Source: Scilla litardierei
Taxonomy: Eukaryota > Streptophyta > Magnoliopsida > Asparagales > Asparagaceae
DNA: 64,000 bases
Direction of reading: 5' to 3'
NCBI GenBank assembly: GCA_030789695.1
Contig: CM061139.1
Location: 104,144,037-104,208,036 of the forward strand
Under the pieces are notes generated by a model that was not told the DNA's origin, did not search any database, and saw nothing but the letters and a program-made list of their open reading frames with translations. This document shows positions 23,201-37,071 of the stretch, one piece after another (the first letter of the stretch is position 1; every line of letters starts with the position of its first letter). The position numbers were made by a program, and so were the translations under genes.

Positions 23201-26200
23201 CTAACCCATCCTTCATGGATCTTCTGTTCTGGATCTGATGGGAGTTCCTCCTCGAAGTGTTTGACTTTTCACCTTTTTCTCAAAGGTGGCGTCTTTTGAC
23301 CTAAATCTACGTCGTGGTAGTAGTCATTGATCAAATCTGACGCCGGGTTGCTTTTTCTCAAAGACGACGGCTTTCACTTGGTTGTCAGCCAAAAATCTCA
23401 CCTTTTGACTCAGACCTACGAAGTCATCAACTTTATCCTTTCTTTTCGTCAAAGATTGCGTCTTTCACCTTAGATCTTCTTCATGGTTTTCATCTTTCTC
23501 CAGATCTGTTTTTGGGGTTTACTGCTCCCAATTGATCTCCATGAGCTCCTTCAACACAGATTCTACAGTAGAAATCTTTCCTTGAGGTTTTCCATCTCGC
23601 TTCCCATTTTTGCTGTTGGTCATTTAATGTATCCAACTCGATTCCTAATTTTTCTTTCAAAACACCAACTTTTTTTTACTGTCATTGGATTGAACTGCTT
23701 TAATACCATTAAGGTATCCAACTCGCTTCCTAAATTTCTTCCAAAGCATCAACTTTTCTTACCGTCATCGGATTGAACAGCTCTGATGTCAATTTGATAG
23801 GAATTTCTATGTTTGGTGGGGTAAAAATCTGACTTTTATAGATAATAAGAGGAATACATGGATAGTTGGCTTAAATTCGAAAGGAGGACCGCTCTCCTGT
23901 TTTTGATTCGAGATAAAGCCTAACTCTCTCAAGATCTAGCCTAATCTACTCATAATTTTTTCTCAATATTCTTTACCAAATTCAACACAAGAACATAGCC
24001 ATAGCCCCCTCCTATATATAATGGATAGCCCACTCCTATATATAATGGACTGATTTGTCTATTATTACAAGATTGTCTTTGAAGCCCAAATTTACAAAAT
24101 TTCCCCTGGTTGTGGCAATACCCTAATCCTAACAGGTCCTAAGGTGGATTCGTTAGAGAATTATGGAAATCACCTTTATTCACTCTATGGAGTAACCATG
24201 TGTATGATCTGCCCAGTTCGTTATACAAAATCATGCCTTGTGATTCTCTTTAACAATGCATTAATGGATTACAAAATTCGTAAATTCTTAATAATTGAAC
24301 AAATAATCCACTTGATTGATGATATAAATCATATGATTATTTATGCACAAACATATTTAGAACATGAAGATAATAGAGCTGATAATTCATAGGGTTGATC
24401 CATGATTTGATATTATGTGACTCATTAGATATTATCTAAGGAGTCACATTAGGAATACTTCACACCCTATTCATATATGTTTGTGTAGATGTATATATGT
24501 TTGATCTCACATTTGACAAGCTATTTCACAATTTTTCCTTCTTGTTTTGAGTCTATAATTGTTTTGACATTCTGGCTGGTTGCCTGATCGTTGTTAAGTC
24601 TCCATTTGTCATGGGTCATGACTTTGTTCTTTCTTTTAAACAATTATTTGTGATCCATTATTACTTTTTGCACACTTTGTACTGGTTCCTGGGACGTACT
24701 TTCGGTGTAGGGTATGATGTCTCTGGTCCCCTTGTGGATATCAGTAGTATTATAATTTATATGATTGCATCTACCTTTTCTCAAGGTAGATTTAGAGCAT
24801 GAGAACTGTCATGCGTGCATAAAGTATTGTTCCACCTTGAAAGATGCCTTTTTGGGTTTATCCTTTTATTAGGGCATAAGCTAAATGTTTGTTGCAACTT
24901 GTAGACATTCATGGCCATACTCCGTCATTTCAAGTGAAATATGTTGCACAAAAAGATATATCTTTAGGATGTAAGTCAGTATAGAAAAATAAGAAATAAC
25001 TAACAAGATTTCACCATAGCTAATTCCATTTGATGAAATAAAGGATTTAAACTTGATGAAACTCATTGACGGGAACTAGAAGTGGATGGGCTAGAGATCT
25101 ATAATTCTGTGGTGAGATTTGGGGAAGAACTCAATAAAAGGGTTCGATATGTTAAAGATAGAATTAAAAAGAATATGTTTCGTGCCTCACACCTAAATGA
25201 CACTCACCCACTTTAGGCATATCTCATGCAAATAGATTCAATTAAGAAGGTAAGGTTCATTGCAAACCACTGATTCTTTTAATTTTATTTAATCAACTTT
25301 TTATTCTTCACACTTCAATAAAATCTTATTTACATTGCATAGCGTAAAGACTTATATAGAAAACTAAAATTTGATCCCTAAGAAAATTAGTCATATTTTA
25401 ACTGAAATTCTAAAAGAAAAAGAAACTAACATTTTATGAATAAAGATACAAAAGATACAAAAGATTCAAAATAAAATAAAACTCGAAAATAGAGAAAATT
25501 CCTACCATTACTCTAGTTCCAAAAGAACCAAGAAAGAATTTTAAAATAATAAAACTCTTAGAAAAAAAATTTAAAAAATTAAAACTTCTCCTAATGCAAT
25601 TGAAATTCATTCACGTGATAGAATTTAGTCTAAGCTCAAATTCCAAAAAATGTTACACTTGCACATGTTCATAGGTCGTTCCATATCAAATTTTCTCTGG
25701 TTGGAGAAAACTCCACATCAAGTTTTGAAGTAGCGTAACATGAAGAAGCTTGGACAACTATGTTGGGAGTGACGATTCAGTAATGTGAAAGATGGGTAAA
25801 TAAAAGTTGTAATACTTGCTTGTTTGTAAGTGATCAATCAACTGGACTAGCAAAGTCTATGTGCTATATCTCAAGGTCAACATGTTGATGAGATGGCGGC
25901 TCTAACGTAGGCTCAATGTAGGGCATTGATTCCACCTGGGTTTCCGCTTCTAACTGTGGCTCTAACACATGTTTGGAAGCTGACTTGGGTTTGGACTCAG
26001 GCGATGATTCTAACTTGGGCTTGGGCTTGGAATACATCTCAAGTTATCTTTGGTCCTAGTTTGGCTCAAGTTACGACATTGGTTTTAGCTTGACTCATGG
26101 TTCTAGTTCTACCTCAAGAGGCTTCTTATGCAATTCTTGAAAAGCATATTCATCAATTCTGTGATTGGATTCAACATTTGAATTTGATGATGTAAGCGAA

Positions 26201-29200
26201 TGAAGTTTAGGATGGTACTGATATTGAAGCTCGACTTTCATTACTGACCAATGTGTACAATGTTGAACTTGGCCACACTGTAACAATCAAGATCGATGTT
26301 CAGTTACTAACTTCTATTTAGCATATAAACGCCTCTCATCATCTGTCAAGGTATAGTCATAAAATGTTACTTTCAACAAAAATTTTCAAATGTCATAATC
26401 ATCACAACCATGGATCCGAAAAATAGGGTAAATTATAAAGTGATCATACTAAAAAATCACTTTGGACTATGTACGAACATACACTGTATCGATCCCAGTG
26501 AAAACCTATTCAAATCTACACAAAAAACTTCAAAATCAACAAAATATGGATTTGGCTCGAATTGCAACTTAAATGGCTTGAAAATCAGATGTAAAATGGC
26601 TTAAAATAACATTAAAAAAGCTCTAGTTGCTGGTGAACAATATCATAAGTAGTACGGTGAACAATACAGTGGACGTGATGGAATTATCATGTATCAGAGG
26701 CGGCACAAGAAGAATGCGATGACTGCAAAATGACTCCAGGGACATTTTTGTGAATTTTGTGAATTTTCATTAATTTTTGGTCTTTTTTGGGTTTTTCTAC
26801 AATTTTCTTTTTTCTGAATTAGTATTTACATGCGGGTAGGGGCTAGGGATTCTCATGCTTATTTTGGAGAGAACTTTTGGGAGAGATTGAGAATTCCCTT
26901 TTTTGTTAGAGCACGGGCCCCCTCTTGGTCTGGTTGTTTGGGAGAGAGTTCCTCTCGAAAGGACTCGTTTTATATCTTGTTTTTGCTTATTCTACAATTA
27001 AGTTCAGAATTTTTTGCTTTCGAATTTCTTTGGTTCTTATCAATTTGGTATTAGAGCGGTGCAATCCCCATGGTGGCAACAAGATCAAAGAACAAGATTG
27101 AAGCTTTAGATGAAACTACGATGGCAAGGTTAAGGAATTGAAGAAATCTATGAAGGAACTTAGTGCATCATCAGATAAAAAGTTCGAAGAGGTCATGCAA
27201 GCCATAGCGAAACACGGTGAAGCTCCAGCGCAACAAAGTATTTCCAAGAATTTTTCGATACGAAGGCGGTGAAACTTTCAGATTTGGGCGACAATCCAAA
27301 TTTAGGGTAAAAGGTGAAGGCTTTGGAGAAGGGGAAGGGAAAAGCGAAGGAATACGTTGAGGGTTTACTCTTCGACACTGACGACTATTTCGAGAAAGTT
27401 GAAGACACTTCCCCAAAGGTATAAACCCTAGCCGGGGCCCGCAATAGAGCCGCACATCTCATACCGTCAGTCCGTGGGGCCGTGCGGCCCCATCATAGCA
27501 ACAGCTGAGTCGGGTGACCCCTGCATGCAAGCGACATGGGCGCCAAGCCCATGCAGACCCTATGCAGGGGCTCTATGCCCTTGCAGTTTCATGCAGGGCC
27601 GCTAGGGGCATGCAATGACGCTGCAAGGCTGCGACAGCCCTGCTGAAATCCAGACAGACCGTCGAGGGTCCTGTGGCCCCACAACGACTGATCGAGACAG
27701 CCGCAGGCCCCAAGAACCCTTCCGGGGCGTGACGACGACTTGCAGGAGCCCCACGACCCCTGATACGCTGCAGAGAGGCGACGACATCTACTTTTGGCGT
27801 ATGAGTACCCATTGGGCTACGTCAATGACTTGGACCCGAAGGAGGATGACCACGGCTCCATTTAGAGCGACGATGAGTGGATTGACTATGGGGACAGAGA
27901 TGAATGCCATTGGAGTGGTTTGAAGTGATACAGGGACAGATGAAGATATATATACCAACCTCATCATCGCAGACAGATTGGGGACGAGCAGATCAGTGAC
28001 AATTTGGGGTGGACACTAAAGTGAGGAAGCTGAAGATGTCCATATTCGTGAGGGATGACCCCTTGTGGCTGGATTTATAGAGCTGAGAGATATTTTTCGG
28101 TGACACGACTGACAGAGGGGCATAAATTGGACGCGGCCGGTGTATGTTTCGAATGGGGCGCTCTCTTGGTTTCTCTGAAGGGAGAAGATGGAGCATATAC
28201 GCTCATGGGAGGAGCTCAAGGAGTGTTTGGTGGATATGTTTCGAGATACCCAATGGGGAAGCCTACATGAGCAGTTGATGGAGCTCGAGCAGGATGGGAC
28301 TGTCAGGGAATATAGAAAGAAGTTTGAGGTACTCTCACGACGAGCCGAGGACATACCTGAGAGGACTTTGGAGGGGTGCTTCAAAAAGGGGCTTAAGCCA
28401 AACATCCGTTCAGAACTCTGTATCCATCGGTCTAGGAGACTGGTGAAGACGATGGACCTAGCACAACTAGCAGAGGATCGCCTTATTGAGGAGAGGAGAT
28501 CTAAAGGGACTTAGAGTGACTCCACATTTTGCAGCCAGCCAGCGACAGGAGGATCGAAAACATCAGTCGGGGCAGAGCAGTCCCACTGAGACAAAGGCAA
28601 CGAGGCATGGCCGGGTTGGCAGTTCAAGCAGATGACTGAGGTTGTGATAAAGGAGAAGAGGCTGAATGGGTTGTTTCAAGTGTGATGAGAAGTTTATCCT
28701 GTGGCACCGTTGTTGAGTTCGTAAGCTTCAGCTGATAGTGGATGAGGCTGAGGAAACGTAATGGAGCATGTGGCAGATGAATTAGATGACTATGAGCATC
28801 ATCACTTAGACGTCGCGGGGGTTTTCTTAAACTCCGTGGTGGCGTTCACTCCGAACTACACCATGAAGTTGACGGGGAGGATTGCTGACCAGACTGTGAC
28901 TGTGCTTATTTATAGTGGGGCAATTCACAACTTCATCTCAAATTGCCTCGTGGAGCAGTATGACCTGCAGTTGGTAGACACTGGCAGCTTTGAGGTGATG
29001 ATAGGGACGGGTCAGGTGGAGTGTAGCAGAGATGTGTGCCGGGGCCTGATCCTGATGCTTCAGGGTATTCGAGTTGTGGAGGACTTCCTACCATTGGATT
29101 TGGAGAGTACTGATGTGATCCCGGGGATGCGTTGGTTGTAGACACTGGATGATATGAAGATCAACTAGAAGTTGCTGAGGTTGGAGTTCCAGAATGGTGG

Positions 29201-32200
29201 GCGTACAATTACATTATAAGGGGATCCTAGTCTATACAAGACCCTGGTTTCCTTGAGACTATGGCGAGGACCCTCCAGTTGAGGGGGTGGTTTCTTGATG
29301 GAGTCGTAGGGGATGGTGTGAGATGATGCTATAGAGGCTGGGGATGAGTGGGCTATTTCAACAAAGGTACATCAATTGTTGATCCAGTTTGAGGGAGTTT
29401 TCCAGGCTTCACAGTGTCTTCCTCCGCCTTGGGACCGCGAGTATGAGATAATTTTGCGTGAGGCAGTCTCTTTTATTAGTGTACGACCCTATCGTTACCC
29501 CTAAATTCAGAAGAATGAGATAAAGCGCATGCTAGCGGAGATGGTGCAGGTAGGGTGATACAGCCGAGTGTGAGCCCTTTTTCGAGCTCAGTGTTGGTGA
29601 AGAATAAGAGCTGGAGGTTCCACGTGGATTATAAAGCATTGAATAAGGAGACAATCTCAGATAAGTTTCACATTTCAGTCATTGACGAGCTACTTGACGA
29701 GCTGTATGGGTCGACGATTTTCTCGAAGATAGACATCAAATCCGGCTACCATCAGATCAGGATGTGAGCGGAGGATGTCCCAAGACCACCTTCAGGACTC
29801 ATGAGGGCTATTATGAGTTTCTGATCATGCCTTTTGCCTTGACCAACGCCACTGCCACGTTTCAGGTTCATGAATAATGTATTCCGTCCTTACCTGAGAT
29901 GTTTTGTGCTAGTTTTTTTGATGATATCTTGGTGTGCAGCCGGTCCTTAGAGGAGCGTGTGTGCCAGTTGCGGATAGTACTTCAAGAGCTTCAACGCCAC
30001 CAGTTTTATGCAAATAAGAAGAAGTGTCCCTTCACACATTAGATGGTCGAGTATTTAGGGCACATGATTTCAGCAGATGGGGGTAGCAAATGACAGATCT
30101 AAGATTGAGGCAATGATGGACTGGCCGCGCCTTGTTACGTTACATGGGCTTAGGGGATTTTTGGGATTGATATGGTACCATAGTCTGACCACTGAGGGAG
30201 CTGCTCAAGAATGATAATTTCCAGTGGAGCAAGGAGGCGACGAGAGCATTTGAGGCTTAGGCCATGACCACTGTATCGGTGTTGGAGCTTCCTGATTTCA
30301 GTAGACAGTTTGCTGTGGAGTTTGATGCTTCGGGTTATGGGTTGGGTGCTGTGCTGATGCAGGACCAGAGGCACATGGCATACTTTAGCCAGATTTTGAT
30401 TGCGAGGACGAGACTGAAGTCGGTGTATGAGAGGCAGTTGATGGTCATTGTGTTGTCCATACAGAAGTGGAGACTGTATCTACTTGACCGTTGTTTTGTG
30501 GTGCACACTGATTAGAGAAGCTTGAAGTATTTACTAGAGCAATGCATAATGATTGAGGAGCATCAGAGGTGGCAGTGGAAGTTGGTTGACTACAAGTTCG
30601 AGATACAGTACATGCTAGGATTAGAGAATAAGGCGGCGGATGCGTTATCCCGGCGAGGCGAGGACTTACAGTTGGCAGTCTTATCTGTTCTAGTTATGCA
30701 GGATTGGGAGCCATTACTACGAGAGGTCGATGTGGATCATGAGTTAGTAGAGATTCGAGCAGCACTTCTCTAGGGTTCAAATAATTATCCAGGATATTCA
30801 TTACATGGGCAGAATTTACTTTATCTGGTGCGGTTGGTGATACTCAGGACTTCCACACATTCTGATCATTTTACAGGAGTTTCATAGCAGCACAATCGGG
30901 TGTCACTCTGGGGTCCTCATGACTTATTGGCGTTTGGCGATGGAGATGTACTGGAAGGGCATGAAGAAAGAAGTTGCAAAGATGATGGTGAAGTGTGACA
31001 TATGCCAGCATCACAACTACATGGCGATGGCTCCATGCGGGTTGCTACAGCCTCTGTCTCTACCAGAGCAAATTTGGAAGGAGGTAACTGGATTTCATTG
31101 TGGGGTTACCGAAGTCAGCTGGTTCTTCAGTCATTCTTGTAGTGATTGATTGCCTCAGTAAGTATGCCCACTTTATAGCATTTTGACATCCCTACACTGC
31201 TGTGGCTGAGGCATTTTTGAAGGAGATTATTCGTTTACATGGGATACCCGTGTCCATTGTTACTGATCGGGACAAGTTCTCCTTGAGACACTTTTGGCGA
31301 GAGATTTTCAGGATGCATGGGACGCTGTTGAAGCGAAGCACAAACTTTCATCCCCAGATTGACGGCCAGACTGAGGTCGTCAACAGGAGTATGTAGACTT
31401 ATTTGCGCTACTTTATTTCAGAGACTCCGAGACAGTGGACAAAGTGGTTAGTGTGGGCAGAGTATTGGTATAACACTTCATTTGACACTATCGCCCAGAG
31501 CACAACATTCAGGATTTTATATCAGCGAGATCCTCCACATTTGTTGTACTATGGGCAAAGTTCGATATGAGTTTCTGTGGTAGTACTTGGAGGAGAGTGA
31601 CAGGGTGCTAGATGAGTTGAAGCACAATTAGACGAGAGCTCAACAGATAATGTAGACACAAGCGGATGCTCATAGGAGGGAGGTTTAGTTCACATTGAGA
31701 GATAATGTGTATTTGAAGCTGCGTCCTTACAAACAAAAGGTCTCTAGCACATAGGAAGAACGAGAAGCTGTTGAATTGGTATTTTGGGCCATATGAGGTT
31801 GATGCCAGGATTGGCCAAGTTGCTTACAGGTTGAAGTTGCCACCAGAGTTGGCCATCCATCCAGTTTTCATGTCTCCCAGTTTCGTTAAGCCATCGGGGA
31901 TCATATGCATTCACCAACACTACCACTGACCTTGACTAATGATATGTAGGTGATCTTGGAGCCAGCGGAGCTGAGAGGAGTTCGCAGAGGCCATTCGAGG
32001 GAGCGCGAGGTGCTGGTAAGGTGGAACTGACTTTCTGATCATGAGTCTGCCTGGAAGCTATTTGGAGATATTGCGCAGCGGTTTCTTGACTTCTATCTTG
32101 AGGACAAGGTGGCTTTTTCGGGGGAGTAATGATGCAATTATCACGTATCAGAGGCAAAGAGGCGACACAAGAAGGATGCGGCAGTTGCAAAATGACTCTT

Positions 32201-34192
32201 GGGGCATTTTTGTGAATTTTGGGTATTTTTGCGAATTTTTGGGCATTTTTGTAATTTTTTAGTCTTTTTGGGATTTTCTACAATTTTTCTTTTTTCTGAA
32301 TTAGTATTTATATGCGTGTAAGGGGATATGGATGCTCATGTTTATTTTGGAGAGAACTTTTGGGAGAGGTTGAGAATTTCCTTGTTTAGTTAGAGCGCAG
32401 CCCACTCTCGGAGTGGTGGCTTGGGAGAGAGAGAGTTCCTCTCGAAAGAACTCGTTTTATCTCTTGTTTTTTCTTATTCTACAATGAAGTCAGATTTTTG
32501 CTTTTCGAATTTCTTTGGTTCTTATCAGAACGATACTGGAATAGGAATTTTAGCTTTCACACCAATTGCTGAGGCCACCAGGGCTTTAGGGTTAGAGATA
32601 TGAAGTTTTGTGGTGGGACTTATGGAAGAATTAAGAATTAGAGTCTGATAACTGAAAGAAAAAAATAAAAAAGGATTGGTTTTAGCCCTTAAACCTGGTC
32701 AAATCACTCACACTCTAGGCACATTAAATATATAGAGATTTAAAGAAGAAATTAAGGTTTATCACAAACCATTAATAATTCTCTCAACTTTATTCAATCT
32801 ACCTTTTATTCTTCATGCTTGAGTAATCTATTTACAATGAAAGACATACATGCTTTTCTGTAGAAAAATAAAACTTGATCCCTAGAAAAACTATTCTTAT
32901 TTTAACTAAAATTTTAAAAGAAAAAGAAGATTTTCATTTATAAATAAGGCTACAAAAGAGGCAAAATAAAATTAAATTCTAAATCAAAGACAACTCTTAA
33001 CCTGGCTCTAATTCTAAGGAATCATTATCCTCTCGGGATTATAATCTATAATGAAGAATATAGCCCCATGCTACTTCCTTTAGTAGCATCTACTAATTCA
33101 TAACTTAATTTGGAAGTTCGACCCGGGTATTTTCGAAAATTCCAAAATGATAATACTTTAAAAGAAAACTTTACACAATGAAAAATTCTCTTTGTGCATT
33201 TGAAATTCCTCTATGCAATAGAATTAGCTCCAAGCTTAAACTTCAAAAATTGTTACACTTGCACTGTTTATGATTCATTTGACATTACTTATATTACTAG
33301 ACGTATTAGGATTACGATGATGGACTCGTCTTCTAATGACCTCGATGGTTTATTTTATTTTCACATCCTTCTGCATCCGAATGGATGGATGCACTATAAT
33401 GTCTTTTTCGTGAGTACACCAAGGGGATGTTTGATTGTATGAAAATGGAGCTGCAAGAGCTGTGCGCGATTTTAGTTTCTTCTGTTTGGTTAGCAACTTG
33501 GTAAATATAAATGGTGGGTAGAACTACAAAATGTAGAAAAAAGTAATGCAAATACTGCCAACCAAATTGGCCGCAACGAATACTACAGCTCTTGCAAAAA
33601 AGTGGCCAAATTAGCAAATTAGTTTTTTCTCTATTTCTTAACAACCATTCATTTAGAATTTTTATATCTAATTATGGCACATCAACAAAACTGTCTTTAT
33701 TTAAATCTAATAAAATCAATGCATCAAGTATTTTATGAGGCATTACAAACAAATGAATTTAAGCTTATCTCTTTCGCAACAAATGTTGCATGTGCATTTG
33801 CTACGTTTCCGTCACAGCAAACCAACAACGCCTTAGTAAAAATGTTGGTGAATTTTTATTCATAGAAGTAGGCATGATTTTCAAACACTCGGACGTTACA
33901 ATCCTTGTTATAAGTTAGTGGGCTCGGAACCTTCTTCGGTTATCAAAATGAGACCAGTACCCTTTCAAAAAGTTACAGGCATGAGTTAGGTTGTTGGATT
34001 GTTGTAGTTTTTCCTCAATTTAAAAAATCTTAACGCTATACAGATACCCTGGTTATGTGTAATGAAGTCTGTTTGTGCATAATTTTGCCCCTCTTATTTT
34101 ATTCATGGTGGTCGAGACTCACCTAATCTTTGTTGAATTCTAATTTTTCATTTGATTGACACTGTTTTTGGTAAAAGCTGGCTTTAAAGTTT

Positions 34193-34228
<36 letters not shown>

Positions 34229-37028
34229 TTTCTAATGCTGGCCATTGACTTGGTAGTTTCTTCGACAGTGCAGCATCTACTCTAGCAGTGACCCAAAAGA
34301 AAGAAAAAGAAAGACATCCAATGTTAACTTTTCAACAACCATTCACCTTTTTCTATTAAATAAATAAAGGATACAAATATTCAGGGATAGCAATTACATG
34401 CTTGTATTATTTCTTGACCATGTATTTTTGAATAGGATCTTCTGATGGCCAGACATTAGTTGTCAGAGAAGGGGATAATGGTGTTGCTTACTCATGGAAT
34501 TCAAGGGAGCAGAAGTGGGATAAAGTGAGTTTTACTCAGAGTCTCAGACCTGAATTTGATCTTTTGACTATCTAGTGCCTTTTAGTTGGTTGATTTGATT
34601 TTTAGTCCTGATATTATTGTAATACGCATCTTTTCGGTCCTGTTTTTGCATTTGTTGATTGTCTCTAATTGCTGGCAAGGCTTATCTTTTACCTAGTTGA
34701 AAACCAAGTGCCTCTGCTAATTTTTCATGATTTCTTTTGGATGTCTGGTTGAAACTCTCAAAAAGAGGAACCATGTCATTCGTTCTCAACCGTGTACATA
34801 TTCATATGATTTTCATATTTACTGCTGTGGTGTGATGGCAATTTTCGCGAAGACTCCCCGACATAATAGATTCGTACACACATTCTCAAGATAATCTTTT
34901 AGAATAACACGAGTGTCTTCTGGGTCGACTGATCATCCTCCTCTCCCTTCTCATCCTCAACAGTGACAGATGCTTGTTTTTAGGTGGTAGATTTGCTCAT
35001 GCAGACAAAACAAAACTGTAAATTTATTGAACCAATTAGCTTTTCACCTTAAATAAGACTGAAAGTACACTGCCATGAAAGATCATAAAATGTGTATTGC
35101 ATCGACGTTATCTCTGATATTGGTTTGTTGTTGACTTTTAGTGACATATTAAACCTCTTCTTACAAATTCGCCGCATCTAATTGTCCTGGCTATGGGAAT
35201 GTGGGTCTTTTTCACTCACCTATGATCTTCTATCATCCAAATACACATGCTACACCAACCTGGGTCCATGGTTATAGTTTTCATATTCCTCTCTCTATGT
35301 GTGGCGATCAAATTTCCTTTATTGGTAGGCAAATGTTTTGCTTAGTCCAGATTTCTTCATCCCCTTTGTTCATAATTAGAAAATTTTGAAGGTAAATTAG
35401 ACTTTGAATTGGAATGTTCATTAGAGTGGGAACTCCAAATTTGAATTTGCATTAGAAGCGACTAAAATTTACATTCACGAGCTCAGAATAAGCAAAAACT
35501 CAAGCTAAGACCGATAGCAAGGCAATGCTCATAATAGGTAAATCAATTAATCATATAATCCTTAATAACATGCAGCCATTCAATTTTTGATCTTTGAGAT
35601 TTTTGCTGTTAAGTTGCAAGTTTCTTTAGGTCATTTTCACAGTGAACTGTATGAAATCAATTTCTTTTCTGCAATTAGTACCTTCGATCAGAATTAGTTT
35701 CCCGTTATGCTTTGTATATGACCTTACACTCAGTAATGCTCGACTGCAGTTCCTTTGATGTTGTCAACTGTTAAGTGTACTTGATATCTAACAGTGTCCA
35801 ACAATCCTAGTGGTTTACTGGCATGGTTTTAATGCAGTCTTGGGTTCAAACTTCATCATGAATGTTTCTAGATTGCCATCCCCGCTAACCACATCTGACA
35901 CACCAAATACACAGAAGTTGGTTATTCAGAGGAAAATTGATCAAGTTCTAGATTGTTCAACTTTCTTCCATATGCATGTAGATTTTATTTTGCATGAACA
36001 TAGGTTGAAAGTGATTTCTGAAGTACCTGTGGTTAGCATGATTTTTCTCAAGCTGGATAATTTGCAGGTCCCAACAGGTGGATTTTTTTCTTCAAAAAAT
36101 TTATTTTCCTCATCTGTTTTGGAAACTCACTCATGCTGCTCCACTGCAGTATCTGTAACTCAGTTGACATCCACAGGTTCTGATGGTGGGTTTTATGTTT
36201 GGTTTCCTTTATCATTAGACTTATTACAAGGCGTAAAGTTTAATTAACTTACATAGCTTTGTGGTAAAGCTAGGATTTTATTGGACATCCTTGCATGACT
36301 ATCTGATCTAAACCCACGCTTATAATTTGGAATGATTTAAGGTAGTGGCCCGCTTTTGCTTAATTTTTACGGGGCGCGTTGAATCTAAAATCGAATTTGC
36401 TCCAAATCCCTTTAAAATGAAAAAAAAATTCAAAAATCTCAAAAGTAAGCACTAAATTTCCCGATTTCTTTTTAATCGGAACGGCAGCTTTGATCTTTGA
36501 TGGCAAGCCATGACGGTTAGCAGATGTTGAGGGGGTGACAAATGGACATCGATTGGATACATTTGAATTTCTTTTTTGTAAATTGAATTTGTTTTTTGCA
36601 AAATTGATTTTTTGGCCTTCATCCTCATCGTACTCAACCATCCATCCCCTTACCCTTCTATAATTCTTGTCATTCCCCCCGCTTTGTTGTTGCTGTTGCT
36701 CGTTGGATAAGCAATGATCAATCATATGCTTCCTGCTTCTTCAGCCACCACTAGCAGCAACAAGACGAAGGGGAGGAGAGAAGGGGAGGAAGACGGTTGG
36801 AGATGGTGTTGATGACTGCTGCTTTCGCTGCTCCTATGAACTTTCTCATCTATTTCTCCCTTTGCAGATCGGACTGATGCTGCTTCCTCTACTGCAGCAC
36901 CATAATCAACATGTTGCACTTACTTTATTTCATAATTTATTATCGAATATTGAATTATTGAATCGTAAACTTACAGTTTGTTAGTTTTGATAATTTTACA
37001 TGTATGTATATATGTATATGTATGTATG

Positions 37029-37071
<43 letters not shown>

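Larger units (their letters stand above)
21519..24134 (-). mobile_element. 2.6 kb non-autonomous Ty3/gypsy element
   Basis: LTRs 21519-21828 and 23795-24134 start TGATAGGAATTT and end ACA. Flanking 5-mers GTTCC and GGTCC agree at four of five positions, as expected of an aged target duplication. A degraded reversed primer-binding site precedes the right LTR (23780-23792). The interior has the same order as the 15846 element: gag N-terminus, GC-rich linker, gag core, mutated zinc knuckle, then the HHLEDNVV tail, with no pol. Confidence 0.88.
26676..32527 (+). mobile_element. Decayed Ty3/gypsy chromovirus with gag-pol order
   Basis: LTRs 26676-27042 and 32130-32527 start TGATGNAATTATCA and end TTATCA. 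Flanking 5-mers GGACG and GAACG differ at one position. A primer-binding site (TGGTATTAGAGC, one mismatch) is at 27046-27057 and a polypurine tract lies just before 32130. The interior keeps the order gag, protease, reverse transcriptase, RNase H, integrase, chromodomain, but carries many stops and frameshifts. It is the only nearly full pol in the window and a relative of the small elements. Confidence 0.92.

Noticed and set aside
34194..34224. Regular short repeats as a possible CRISPR-like array
   Set aside because: This and the similar runs are simple dinucleotide microsatellites without spacers, in plant intron DNA.
35810..36247. 145-codon frame in intron 5
   Set aside because: No recognisable domain, conservation signal or expression context. 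Frames of this length are expected by chance in a window of this size.
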